NCBI GenBank assembly: GCA_030762175.1
Contig: CM060841.1
Span: 10,668,501 to 10,732,500 of the forward strand
Origin: Metallyticus violacea
Lineage: Eukaryota; Arthropoda; Insecta; Mantodea; Metallyticidae
Direction of reading: 5' to 3'
Length of the DNA: 64,000 nt
A program made the translations under genes and the position numbers. The notes under the pieces are model-generated. The model worked only from the letters and a program-made list of their open reading frames with translations. It was not told the DNA's origin and ran no database searches. Every line of letters begins with the position of its first letter. The first letter of the stretch is position 1. Positions 1 through 10,110 of the stretch are shown piece by piece.

Positions 1-82
1 CCTTCCGAAGGAAGCCACACTTGGAATTTTACGCCCGGAAAAAATTCATCGACCCTGACCGGGATTGAACCCGCGATGACCA
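1..82 (-). repeat. SINE-A fragment (tRNA-derived), cut by the window edge
   Basis: On the minus strand this holds the B-box-like part of the SINE-A tRNA head followed by its GGGCGTAAAA and CTTCCTTCGGAAGG block. The rest of the body lies left of position 1. The outermost part of the tRNA head does not match other copies. Confidence 0.8.
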
Positions 83-823
83 AATGTTACACATTGAGGC
101 ATTCCTTTCATTTCAAAGGATGTTATAACTACAGCCTTACGTTTGCACACCGAGAAGCTCCAAGCACTCCGCAACAGTGTAACTGCGCACGGAGTATTGC
201 TTGGCGGCAACTCATTGCATTTACACAGCTCTTTTACAGGCAGTGTAGAGAAGACGCGTTCACTGTAGCTTGAACTATTTTGACTCATAATGCTCTACGT
301 TCAAAGCGGGGGTTCTGTGATTCACGAATACCTAAAATGAAGACCAAAAACTTGACTCTAGTTATAGTCACTACAGCTGATTTTTGCTATCCAGCAATGG
401 GGTCATACATCTTCTGTGAGTATTTTTGTTCTGTAATCTTACATTTTCACACCAAGGACAACATAAAGATGGGATATATATTCCTGTCTGGTTTAGCACC
501 GCAGTAGTGCTTATTTAATGCTTCTGAATCGTTAATTATTTACTTTTATTAAAAGCTTAGTTAATATTAAAAAACCGGCTAACTTAAGTTTTTCCTCTCA
601 GTTGCTTCAGAACCTGCCCATGAAGTTTTTAATAAAAAATAAATGCCATCTATATATTCGTATCATGTTGTGATTCAGCCAGTTGGCAAGCGAAACCAAT
701 ACACTCCCCACCGACAATGAACTTCGGATTGGCGAGTTTATAGCTGTGCTGACAACTGTGCACGAATGTAGATTTCATTTTTGTTCATCCGCAGAATCGA
801 CAAAACTATAATTATAACCAATC

Positions 824-824
<1 letters not shown>
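83..824. other. No recognised feature
   Basis: Only short open frames without recognisable domains are present. I see no repeat family that recurs elsewhere in the window. Confidence 0.5.

Positions 825-871
<47 letters not shown>
825..871. repeat. (TAA)n microsatellite
   Basis: About fifteen uninterrupted TAA units. Confidence 0.95.
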
Positions 872-1291
872 TGAACCCCAAATAAAAAAGTTTCGTTTTG
901 AATATGATTTCGACCCTTCATTCATTCGATTACTTTTTCCACTACAATTCTTCCTAATTGCTATTTTCTTTTTGATTTTTGATGTAGAAATTGCTCTTAT
1001 CTTTCAATAACTATTATAGTTACATAAGAACTGCAAACACTGTTAGAGTATTCTCGTAATTTAAAAATTGTGAACATTACAAATGTTAAAACTGTTCACC
1101 GTTTGCAGCGAGACAGGCGTTGTAAGGGCTAGCAGCTGTTTATTCTTAGGGATGTTGGAATTCTCCTGGTACTTCATCTAATGCTCTTGGATTTTACTTA
1201 TATACTTTGCCGTTTAAACAGCTCCACAAATAAAAATGTGTGTATCTGTCCTATTTTATCTATCGCCGAATTACCGTGGCTTACCAGCCTT
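872..1291. other. No recognised feature
   Basis: AT-rich DNA with no repeat or coding signal that I recognise. Confidence 0.4.
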
Positions 1292-1512
1292 AAGGATTTT
1301 TTCGGGCGTAAAAATCCTAAGTATGGCTTCCTTCGGAAGGGAAGTAAAGCCGTAGGTTCCGTGTCGTACATTTACGGCACGATAAAGAACCTCAACCCTG
1401 AAAGAGAGGCCTCTGAGCAAAATTTGTCGGCCGTTTCACGCCCTGAGTTGAATGGGACGCTGATGACCTGAGATGTTAAAGAGCATCCGTAAATAAACCA
1501 ATAAAAAAAAAT
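1292..1512 (+). repeat. SINE-A, 5'-truncated
   Basis: It matches the SINE-A body from the GATTTTTTCGGGCGTAAAA block through CTTCCTTCGGAAGG and GAGGCCTCTGAGCAAAA to the GTAAATAAACC tail. The tRNA-like head is missing, as expected for incomplete reverse transcription or later loss. Confidence 0.9.
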
Positions 1513-1763
1513 CAGCCTTAAGCGAGCCAATGTGGTGTGCACTCGCCTACTTACTGCCGGGATCGCTCTGTTGCGCAGATCGAGCCCAAACAAATGGGTG
1601 GTTAGATACTGGCACTAGCCGACCTATTAAAAATGATCGAAAATTAAAAATCTGGTAGAACGCCAGAAAGTGATTTAAGAACTGAGATTTGACAAGAATG
1701 TAATGTGTGTTTGGAGATGAAGCAGTAAAACGCAGATTCACGTAACGAGAAAGTCGTGTTTAC

Positions 1764-2315
1764 CTTTGTGAGGAATGCGTCCACGTCCTGTATCTCGTAA
1801 CCGAAGCGGGAATGTCTGCGTTGTTTGCGTCGTGGTGTGCGCGTTCGCCTGTGCCGATGCTTCTCACGACTGCATCTCCCACTTCGGCCACTCTCGCTGT
1901 TCGCTATCAGGAGGGAGGGTTCGGACAGCGTCCTGGACGGCGGCGGAGAGGTGGTCTCGAGCACCGTGGCCTGAGGCGGCGTCACGGCTGCTACTGGGGT
2001 TGCCGTCGTGGTGGTCGCGGTGGTGGTTGTGGTAGTGGCGATGGTGGTCGTGGTGCCCGTTGTTGTGGTGGAGCTGTTCTGTCGGTCGCCTCTCAGGACC
2101 CACGTGAGGGAGATCTTCGGTCGAGTTCGCGCCGCTAGCAGAGATGATGACCTCTGCCCCATCTCCCGCCGCCCCACTCCTTGGATCTCCTCCTCCTCCT
2201 CCCCCACCTCCTCTTCCTCCCCCTCTTCTTCCCCTTCGCTCACGTCTTCACCGGCGGCATCGTCCAGGTCGCGGCATGGGCCCACCAGGTCGGGGACAGC
2301 CAACCAGACGCCATC
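1764..2315 (-). CDS. Candidate internal exon of an unidentified host gene (184 codons)
   Basis: This is the only stretch that looks like host coding sequence. The minus-strand frame is open across the whole interval. It is entered through an acceptor-like TTTCTGTTGACAG and left at AAG/GTAAAC, a good donor, with phase 0 at both ends. Translated residues 23-43 are glutamate-rich, about 83-107 are threonine-rich, about 148-170 are strongly basic (Arg/His/Lys), and the last residues read RFGYEIQDVDAFLTK, which looks like ordered, conserved sequence. The DNA is far more GC-rich than its surroundings. The frame runs about 120 bp past the donor before a stop, but that extension is AT-rich and different in composition. 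I do not recognise the protein and found no partner exon nearby, so the flanking exons would lie upstream (higher coordinates) or left of the window. The low-complexity tracts alone could arise from a simple repeat, so this is a supported candidate and not a proven gene. Confidence 0.55.
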
Positions 2316-2868
2316 CTGTCAACAGAAATGCCTTTAAGTCATCGACCAAGAGGCTACAAAGTCGAAATAGTGTAACCCTCACAAGAAAGTGCTCACTCAT
2401 AAGAAAAGCAGGGAAAACCTCACTGTACATGGTTACTCTAAAGAAGTTCCCAGTTTGAAATGTCTGTGCATATTAACAGCTTGCTCCCTTAGAGATGCAT
2501 TTGGTTGCTATGGTACCTGTGATACGCTTGTACCAAATTGTGGCTTAGAGTTCTGATAGCAAGTTTCCAACAAAAATGTATAGAATGGTGCTGTCTTCAC
2601 GAATTTGTATTGGCCCCATTTAATTCTTTTATAAGCAGTGGTTTCATTGCCTTAGCTGAATGGCAGGCCTGTAAGTTCCATATGAATTTAAGATGTAGTA
2701 ACTCTATTTCGTTTTTTTGTAATTTCCAAAGTCCAAACTAAAAAGAAATGGGTAGATTATCTCCAAGTACTAACTTAAACCAGCAAACTGAAGGTGATAA
2801 TCGACTAACAATGTGCTGCTCTGAAATTCTATTTTTGTCTCAACAAATCTCTAGCTGAGGACTATGCA
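2316..2868. other. No recognised feature
   Basis: AT-rich DNA upstream of the candidate exon. If the exon is real this would be intron. Confidence 0.4.
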
Positions 2869-3723
2869 ATGTTACAGGAGGCCTATCGAGATCTTGTTTT
2901 TCTCTATAGCATAGCTCGAACATGGTTTAAAATGTTTAAAGAGGAGAGGCAATCACTTCCAATGGAAGCTGGACACGGCGCTCCAGTTTCTTCTCTAAAG
3001 GAAGGAAACATTAACACTGTTGCTTTTATTGTGAAAGAGTATCGTCGAATACATTCAGAACGCTTTAGGAATAGGTGAAAATTTCACGGGAACCACCCAC
3101 ACGTTGGTAACTGAAAAGTTGCACATGAGAAGTGTTTGGGCTCGGTGGGTTCCAAGATTACTGATTGCTGAACAAAAGGACGTTCGCGTGCAGTTGAAGA
3201 TGATGTTACAGAAAGATGCAGAGTTTCTTTCAACCCTGAGAGCAAACAGAAAAGTTCTGCAGAACTCATCTCTTGTTTCCATATCCAAGGAACGGTTTAC
3301 CAGCATGCTGTACCTGCAAACACAACTTGTCGATACTACAGAGATGTTCTGAAAACTCTGCAAGAGCATATCATATGCAAAAGGTCACATTTCCATGCAA
3401 CAATCTGAATGCTGCACCACGATAATGCACAGCCGCACATTGCAACGTTGCTTGCTGAATACCTCACAAAAATCAAGGAGCAGGACGTCCCTCATCCTCC
3501 CTTTTGTCCAAATTTAGCTCCTTTTGATGTTTTCCTTTTACTCAAATTCAAGAAATACTTCTGGGAGGCATTTCCATTACTAGAAGCTGCGGTGAAGGCT
3601 GCGAGAGCGATTCTGAAGTACCTGTCAACAAAGCGGTTTCCAGCATGTCTTTGAGGACTAGCAAAAACGCTGGGAGAGATGCATTGCATCCAATGGGGAC
3701 TATTTCGAGCAAAATCATCAAAA
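2869..3723 (+). mobile_element. mariner transposase pseudogene, internally deleted
   Basis: This is a decayed Tc1/mariner transposase in at least three frames. The N-terminal helix-turn-helix region is followed by MRSVWARWVPRLL, the conserved mariner linker (from about 3126). PESKQKSSAEL then follows. LHHDNAQPH (from 3412) and LAPFDVF supply the second and third catalytic Asp, with exactly 34 residues between them as in DD34D mariners. The last part reads like a mariner C-terminus ending near ASNGDYFEQ. The segment that should carry the first catalytic Asp (the DETW motif) is missing between FLSTL and PESKQ. The frameshifts plus this deletion make it non-functional. I could not delimit terminal inverted repeats. 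Confidence 0.85.
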
Positions 3724-4495
3724 TTATGGAGATGAATATAGATGTATTGTCAATAATAAATTATGAGCATTCTAGTTATTAATATTCTATAAATTTGCGA
3801 TCTATATTCAGCAATAACAGCAGTAATGTTGTGCACCCAGGGTTTATGATCCGCAGCTGACAAATAGTGTCTTAAATGCCAGATACTTAGGAACCATTCT
3901 ACTTTCCTCATCTTTCTGCACATACCGCCTTAAAAGCATGTCAAGTTCTGGAACAAAAGATCTGATCACCCGTTCTCCTTATTTTACATCATTGGGGAAA
4001 GGTCATGATGCTGTCCATGGAAATATTTAAAAAATACACCAGACGAATGCTGCAGCAACGTATCATTAATACCTGAATATCCATTCAGAAGACAACAGTA
4101 ACGGTTTAGGGATTAATTTTTATTATCACTACTTTGAGCACGAAATACAAATGTTTTGTTTACCAGAATGGTAAATTGTGATATATTTTTAAATAAACTT
4201 ACAGAGATTAAATTAATCATGGAATAAAATGCATATGGTATATTTATAAAACGGAATGACTCGTGTTTTCTTAATAAATAAGATATACCCACAGCGTTAA
4301 TTCCCTACGGTTGTTAATATTTATTTGAAACAATTTTCCATTTGGCACTTAAAAAGAAATTTATTCTGGGTGAGAAAGATGAACATACACATCAGCTCTG
4401 TCCGGTCTACAGCGTGTTTTAAATGAAGGCAGTCTCACTCACAGTACAGGTCTTGTTCAAATGAGTAAATAATTAAGGAAATGTGTTTAGGGATA

Positions 4496-4499
<4 letters not shown>
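3724..4499. other. No recognised feature
   Basis: AT-rich, no recurrent repeat seen. Confidence 0.4.

Positions 4500-4530
<31 letters not shown>
4500..4530. repeat. Poly(T) tract
   Basis: About 31 consecutive T. It could be the poly(A) tail of a minus-strand retroelement, but no body is recognisable on its right side. Confidence 0.9.
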
Positions 4531-4531
<1 letters not shown>

Positions 4532-4739
4532 GTATAAACGTACTGTAGAGAAATTTAAATACAGCTCAAGCCGGACAAAGAATACGACCATTTGAGCATA
4601 TGTAAGGATTTGAAGATCAAAATGCTGCATACTTATGGTTATTCAGCTGGTCTAAGAAGTGTTAGTTATTCGAAATAAATTTATTTTGTTACCAGTTTTG
4701 GTAGTTTTTTTTGATTGTATGACTGCATTTAATAAGAAC

Positions 4740-4740
<1 letters not shown>

Positions 4741-4797
<57 letters not shown>

Positions 4798-4821
4798 GTT
4801 ATTATTATTATTATTATTATT
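4741..4821. repeat. (ATT)n microsatellite
   Basis: About 27 ATT/TTA units with a single interruption (TTATTGTTATT) near 4798. Confidence 0.95.
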
Positions 4822-5027
4822 TTGTTGTAATTTAATAGCTAAACAGTTACATTTTAATGTGATATTAAATGGGGAACTTAATTTAATTTTACCAAGTAAA
4901 TATAGCAATAAAATAAACAGCTGGAATGGGCCAGACTTGTATTTCTCCAGACAAAACGCAAGGTTCTTGAGAATTTACGAAGCGGAACACCCTTCCCGTA
5001 ACGGACTACTCTCTCCTTCAAACACTG

Positions 5028-5330
5028 CTCTAAACTCTGGGAATTTAGAGCGACATAGCATTTTCAGCTTTCTAGCCCATTCTCTATAGGTATTTGAATC
5101 AACTACAGTAAAATAAATAATAATGAAATACACTCCTGGACTAATAGATGAACAGCAATTGAAAAAGACGTGAATTTATTTTATTGCAAGCACAGGATAC
5201 TATCTGAAAATGTTCTCAGCTATGAAGCGTCCAGACATGTTGGCACAGAGTTTATTAATAAACTAATTAATCAATAATATTGATTAAATTTGTATTTGAA
5301 ACAAAGAAAAATGTCAAATGAGTGGGCCAT
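5028..5330 (+). repeat. Left arm of a ~300-bp inverted repeat
   Basis: It runs from CTCTAAACTC to AGTGGGCCAT and is the reverse complement of 7406-7706 at roughly 90% identity by eye, with a few small indels. The two arms flank about 2.07 kb. A minus-strand transposase N-terminus lies just inside this arm, and an IS630-type right end lies just outside the other. Two head-to-head copies of one element, or one element with long TIRs, would both explain this. Confidence 0.85.
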
Positions 5331-5414
5331 ATTTTCATTGTCGTATCTGCGTAGAAAATGCCTGTATCTAACTTTTTTTTCGTAAGAGCATGGCGGTTCG
5401 GAACACATTTCTTG

Positions 5415-5570
5415 TCATTGAGTGATGCTGTCATAAATGTTTAACAAATTAGTGAACATTTCTTTACCTGGAACACGATTGCCAGTATACTTTCTTAGGA
5501 ATAGCCTTAGCACTTCTCTACAAGAATCTGTTTTTACAAATGCATATTTTCTATGTTTATGTAGGGGCAT
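5415..5570 (-). pseudogene. IS630-like transposase N-terminus (DUF4817-like), fragment
   Basis: A 51-residue frame starts at MPLHKHRKY and contains SCREVLRLFLRKY and NRVPGKE. It is homologous, at both the DNA and the protein level, to the frame beginning MPLHKYSLEEW near 39732. This resembles the DUF4817 region that opens many arthropod IS630-type transposases: short helices with an F-x-R-K-Y-P/T-G-x-x-V-P pattern. The frame then stops, and no catalytic domain follows. It lies just inside the left inverted-repeat arm in minus orientation. Confidence 0.6.
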
Positions 5571-6104
5571 AACTAACAAAGAACAAGTAACACAAAATGA
5601 ATGCACCAAGTAACACTGGAACATACAAAAATTCAAATATCCTCACTGTAGAACAGCGCAGGGCTACTGTGGACTTGTTTTGAATTATATTAGATTTTTT
5701 TCAACAAGTGATAACTCACTAGGTAGTGTATTCATATTTCCACAATAGTTTCTATTTTAGTGAGCGAAATAACTCAGCTTTGATATGATGTGTGTCGTTT
5801 ATTATTCATTGTATTCATTGCGAATTGAATGAGCTTCAATTAAAAAAAAAAGAAAAGAAAAAGAAAGAAATAATTCTGTGTTTTAATCACAAAACCTGGA
5901 GACACTTTAAAACAACTCAACAGGATAGTGCTATTATTTTACATTACTAAAGCTGAATTCAGTGTCATTTGGTTTTCAAACGTTTCATCTCACCACTGTT
6001 TAAACTACTGATTTTTAATGTATATTTATAATACATAGGCTTTTAATTTTTAAATATATTTCCCTCGAGAAGGTAAAAAAATTCTAAATTCTCAAACATT
6101 CTAC

Positions 6105-6316
6105 ATTCGGGCGTAAAAATCCTAAGTAGGACTTCCTTCGGAAGGGAAGTAAAGCTGTGGGTCCCGTTTCGTACATTTACGGCATGATAAAGATCCTCAA
6201 GCCTCAAAAAAGAGGCCTCTGAGCAAAATTTGTCGGCCGTTTCATGCCCTGAATAGATTGAGACGTTGTTGATCTGAGATGTTGAAGAGCGTCGGTAAAT
6301 AAATAATAAATAAATA
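6105..6316 (+). repeat. SINE-A, 5'-truncated
   Basis: SINE-A body from CGGGCGTAAAA to the GTAAATAAATAATAAATAAA tail, lacking the tRNA head. It lies inside the 2.1-kb spacer between the inverted-repeat arms, so it inserted there after the arrangement formed or was carried in it. Confidence 0.9.
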
Positions 6317-7405
6317 GTTTCAGAAATGCTTTTACAATTAAATAAACTAAAATGTTCATAAAACGCTTTAAGATTCACCTCTTGCTGCTGCAATAATCCC
6401 AAAACTCAAATGTTTCGACTGCATTATAAACGCTAACTTCAATATGATTCTTGTTCTAGGGAGATAATTGGGATTCGCATTCGGGAGGTGCCTGCTTAAA
6501 ATCCCTTGAGCCCAACAATTCTCACCTCGGGTTATTTGATGTTTTTTCTGGTCATTTAGGCAAATGCTGAGATAGATTTTTCCTTTTCATGAATTTTCCA
6601 TTTTCCCGTTGACTCTTTAAATCGAAGTGGAGCGTGACGGTAGCTTCCGCTTTGGATCTGGTATAAGGGGTCGAACTCTTTAGAAGAGGGCTCTGCCGGC
6701 GTTGGAATGCTCTGTCTCGAAACCATGTTAGAAACCTGGTCTCGTCATTGCTTGACCTTTCGATGTTTCCCTCGCCACATCCCTTCCTCCCATAAGTGTC
6801 CCAACTGGAGACGTAGGCACAAATAATCAGTACCGAAATATCCTCCGTCCAACTTAATTCACGCAATACAGTTAATCGCTCATTAGCCACGGATTTCAAG
6901 TCTTGAGTAGGAAAATTAAACATATAGATGATAAAAAATCATGTAAAGTCTTTCTAATGGCATCGTAGGACCAAGTGTATCTTTCCACCATAACTATCGA
7001 TGCAGCAATAAGAGGGTAATTAATCTCTGACTCGTATATTCTTACATGTCAATAATGCACTCTTATTATGGATAGTTGAAAAGCGTTATTTTTGCAACAT
7101 AACAAAATAAAAAGCAGATCATTGATTTTTCTAAGACGCAACTGTTCGGAACATAAAACTCTATAAAAGAGTTAGCTTGCAAGTGTAGCCTTTCAGGGTG
7201 CGGTATTACATTTCATGTTCAAACGTCGTTAATATTGAACAGGGTGTGGATCGTTACGTGAAATATTTAGCGAATCAACAGCTGACATTTCCATTTTTTA
7301 AGGCCCACACACATAGGAAGTTACCGCAGACGTTTTACATTGCAGAAAACCAAATACTGCTAGAAGTTATCTGCGTTGTTCAGTGATTTGTGACCGATTG
7401 AAAAC
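6317..7405. other. Spacer with an unassigned minus-strand ORF (6552-6923)
   Basis: Apart from one 123-codon minus-strand open frame (6552-6923) of ordinary composition there is no recognisable feature. The frame contains no motif I can name and lacks clear splice sites. It could be chance, host exon or decayed element. Confidence 0.3.
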
Positions 7406-7706
7406 ATGGCCCACTCATTTGACATTTTTCTTTGTTTCAAATACAAATTTAATCAATATTATTGATTAATTCGTTTATTAATAAACTCTGTGCCTACATG
7501 TCTGGACACCTCATAGCTGAGAACATTTTCAGATAGTATCCTGTGCTTACAATAAAATAAATTCACATCTTTTTCAATTGCTGTTCATCTGTAACGTATT
7601 TCATTATTATTTGTTTTATTGTTGTTGATTCAAATACCTATAGAGAACGGACTAGAAAGCTAAAAATGCTATGTCGCTCTAAATTCCTAGAGATTGGAGT
7701 TTAGAG
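7406..7706 (-). repeat. Right arm of the ~300-bp inverted repeat
   Basis: Reverse complement of 5028-5330. It begins ATGGCCCACTCATTTGAC and ends GAGTTTAGAG. Immediately outside it (7713) begins GAGGGGCATCATTTCC, which recurs at about 39992 in the other copy of this IS630-like family. Confidence 0.85.
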
Positions 7707-7712
7707 TATTCC

Positions 7713-7906
7713 CGTCGAGGGGCATCATTTCCGACATCTCTTACAACACAGTTTAGTGCTTATTATACGTTTTAAGTACAGTATCGCTTTATGATTTTAG
7801 TAAAAATATAAATTCTAAAATAAAAATGCTAATTTTGTGTTCGGCGACTCTTATCTTCTTTTTTCCGGATGCGGCAACTCCACTTTCCCTTAACTCAAAT
7901 AACCTC
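7713..7906 (+). mobile_element. Right end of an IS630-like element (copy of the one at 39551)
   Basis: It shares the GAGGGGCATCATTT start, a GGCGACT/TTTTCCGG middle and an ACTCAAATAACCTCA terminus with 39992-40165. The terminus is the inverted repeat end that in the other copy pairs with TGAGGTTATTTGA on the left. Confidence 0.6.
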
Positions 7907-7937
7907 ATTGTAAGAGTATATTGCGCACTACAGTTTA

Positions 7938-8700
7938 AGACTATTTCACTTGTGTGATGTCATCATAAAATCGACCAATGAAACGAAACAAAATTTTGAA
8001 TGTTCATCAATCACAGCTGATATCGCAGTGAAATTATCAAAAAGTTTTATCAAATTTGTCTTGTAGGAGGTATAGAGTGTAGCCAACTTTATACCTTCAC
8101 TATATAATTCCTGAGCACGCATCACTGACCACTTTTCTGTGTTTTCATTGATTGTAAATTTAACTAACTTAATGTGTGTGTATTCATTCAAGCAATTGTT
8201 TTTGCGCATTCAGTCAAACAGACTAAAAGCATTTTGTAAATTATGTAATAAAACCTGCCTAAGCAACCGTAAACTTTAATAAACTCGTTGTTAAGAATTT
8301 TAAAATGTTTTCTCTATTTCGTTTTTCTCAGTTGATATTATAAATCGAACGGCAGCGACTTTAATAGTGATTAATAGAGTAGAATGGAGTAATTTCATTC
8401 TCAGGTTTCTGAACAGACTCGTAGGTATTCATCAGTAAGTATAACATTTTATATAATTGTTAATATTCTGTGCGCGAATTTCAAATACATATTACTTTTA
8501 TTGTTATTCTATTCATGAAATATTCCTAAGCCCGTATTTGACTCTTCTCTATTGGCATTACTAGCAATCGGCGTTTGATTGCTAGATGGCTTGAAAAGGT
8601 TAAGTATGCATAATACAAATGTACAATTATTACAATATTGTAAGCCAAGTTTACGAAATTATATTGAAACTCTTATTTTATTCTTGAAATGGTCCAATTA
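7938..8700 (+). repeat. Family R repeat, copy 1 (promoter-bearing dispersed repeat)
   Basis: This begins ACTATTTCACTTGTGTGATG and carries ACCAATGAAACGAAACAAAA, GATATCGCAGTGAAATTATC, GTGTAGCCAACT and ACTATATAATTCCTGAGCACG. It continues to TTGGCATTACTAGCAATCGG and GGCTTGAAAAGGTTAAGTA. All these blocks recur in the same order in copies at 15504 (inverted), 56262 and 57075. Its middle segment matches copy 4 and not copies 2 and 3, so there are two subfamilies. It abuts the IS630-like right end. Confidence 0.8.
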
Positions 8701-8735
8701 AACATCACTTGTACTTGATGTAAATAGCTCATTAA

Positions 8736-8957
8736 CCGACACGGATGACCAAGGTCGTTAAGATACGGACTCGTGAGCGGGAGATCTGGGGTTCGACTCT
8801 CATCTCCCTGAGTGACACTTTTTTTCAGACTAAATTTATGTCTATAACGCTTCTTTTAAAAGAATCCTTTTCCAGTTCATTATTTCATCTCATGTGTCAT
8901 CACTGTCCACTGCCTAAGATGCATTAGCAGTAAAAATGGGCGTTAAACACCACTATA
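8736..8957 (+). repeat. SINE-B with internal deletion
   Basis: The tRNA-like head includes GGACTCGTGAGCGGGAG and GGTTCGACTCTC. The 3' part, from TCATTATTTCATCTCATG to GGGCGTTAAACAC, is present. The middle block found in other copies (CCTCAGTCCTCATAAATGGC to TAGGCCTGGAACG) is missing. Confidence 0.85.
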
Positions 8958-9824
8958 TACATATATCAGTGCTTGAATTGGATTAGATTGAAATGTAACG
9001 TTGTTTCGGTCCATGAAAAAAGTGTCGTTTTTTGCAAAGGATACTAAATTCAGATGCATTAAGTTTTTACAATATCTTGTGTGAGAAATGTACGTTTTCG
9101 TGAGTTTGAATATGACCACTATAAACACACACACACACACACAAATGTTAACCGGAGTTTACTTATTGCACTGCATTGAAAGTTGTTCAGTCAAATGAGG
9201 GTTAAAATTATCGCAATTGATCATATTTACCAGTGCACGAAGTACACCAAATTCTCAGCATTTAGGGAAAACCGGTAAGTATACGAAGTAAAATTTCACA
9301 GGAGACCTAAATAAATGTCAAAACTTGTCGTAATGTCAGCATATTGGAAAAAAACTAGAATTTACTCATGCAAATAGACTTACCTGTTCTTGCTAGATAC
9401 TAATTATGTATCACAAGAGGTCAAAACAGCTGGAACATCTTGTTTTGTTTCCTTTGATCAACATCAAGAAAATCGACTTATTCGTTCAAGTGCATGCTAT
9501 CATACCTGCAAGTATTAATGCTTAATAACTTCCTTTATATTTCGTGCGATTATTTATTCGTTTTTACAAGACACAGATCTGTTTACAAATGATCGCTCGG
9601 CGCATGTAACTCAAAGTGGAGTTAGCCAGTTTTTCCTAAATGCTGTGGAATACATCCATATACAGGACTTTCTTTTTAGAATTTGCTAGCTTAAATATTT
9701 AAATTAATTTTAATGTAAACAAAAATACACAAATTAAAATGTTTAAGGAACTTTTTAAAAAAATTTTTTTTGATTACATTTTACATTTCACTCTCTCACC
9801 CCTAGCTTCCCCACTTTGAAGTCG
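8958..9824. other. Mostly unassigned; (CA)n at about 9126-9143
   Basis: One short CA microsatellite is present. A weak inverted repeat (CAGCATTTAGGGAAAACCGG near 9258 versus its complement near 9627) is the only other structure seen. Confidence 0.4.
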
Positions 9825-10110
9825 TTCCTGGTGGTGTAGTGGTAGCCATACTTGCCTTCTAACCCAAGATCGCGGGTTCAAACCCGGCCAGGATCGATGA
9901 ATTTTTCCGGGCGTAAAAATCCTAAGTATGGCTTCCTTCGGAAGGGAAGTAAAGCCGTGGGTCCCATGTCGTACATTTACGGCACGAAAAATAACCTCAA
10001 GCCTGAAAAAAGAGGCCTCTGAGCAAAATTTGTTGACCTGAATTGAATGGGACGCTGATAACCTGAGATGTTAAAGACCGTCCGCAAATAAACCAAATCA
10101 ACAACAACAA
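9825..10110 (+). repeat. SINE-A, full length
   Basis: This complete copy defines the family. The tRNA-like head starts TTCCTGGTGGTGTAGTGG (A-box-like), includes GGGTTCAAACCCGG (B-box-like) and closes an acceptor-type pairing TCCTGGT/GCCAGGA. It is followed by the GGGCGTAAAA, CTTCCTTCGGAAGG and GAGGCCTCTGAGC blocks and an AAATAAACCAAAT-type tail. The anticodon-loop equivalent reads CTTCTAA in other copies, which hints at an Arg(UCU)-like ancestor. Confidence 0.93.

Noticed and set aside
1775..2337. Plus-strand Val/Ser/Pro-rich ORFs opposite the candidate exon
   Set aside because: They are low-complexity shadows of the minus-strand Thr/Glu tracts, without splice sites or ordered sequence.
6552..6923. 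123-codon minus-strand ORF as a host exon
   Set aside because: The frame is open but I see no splice-site pair, homology or composition shift comparable to 1764-2315. Kept only as an unassigned frame.
9825..9900. Functional tRNA gene in the SINE-A head
   Set aside because: The acceptor stem and boxes A and B are tRNA-like, but the anticodon stem does not pair well and the head is always followed by the same SINE body with an A-rich tail.
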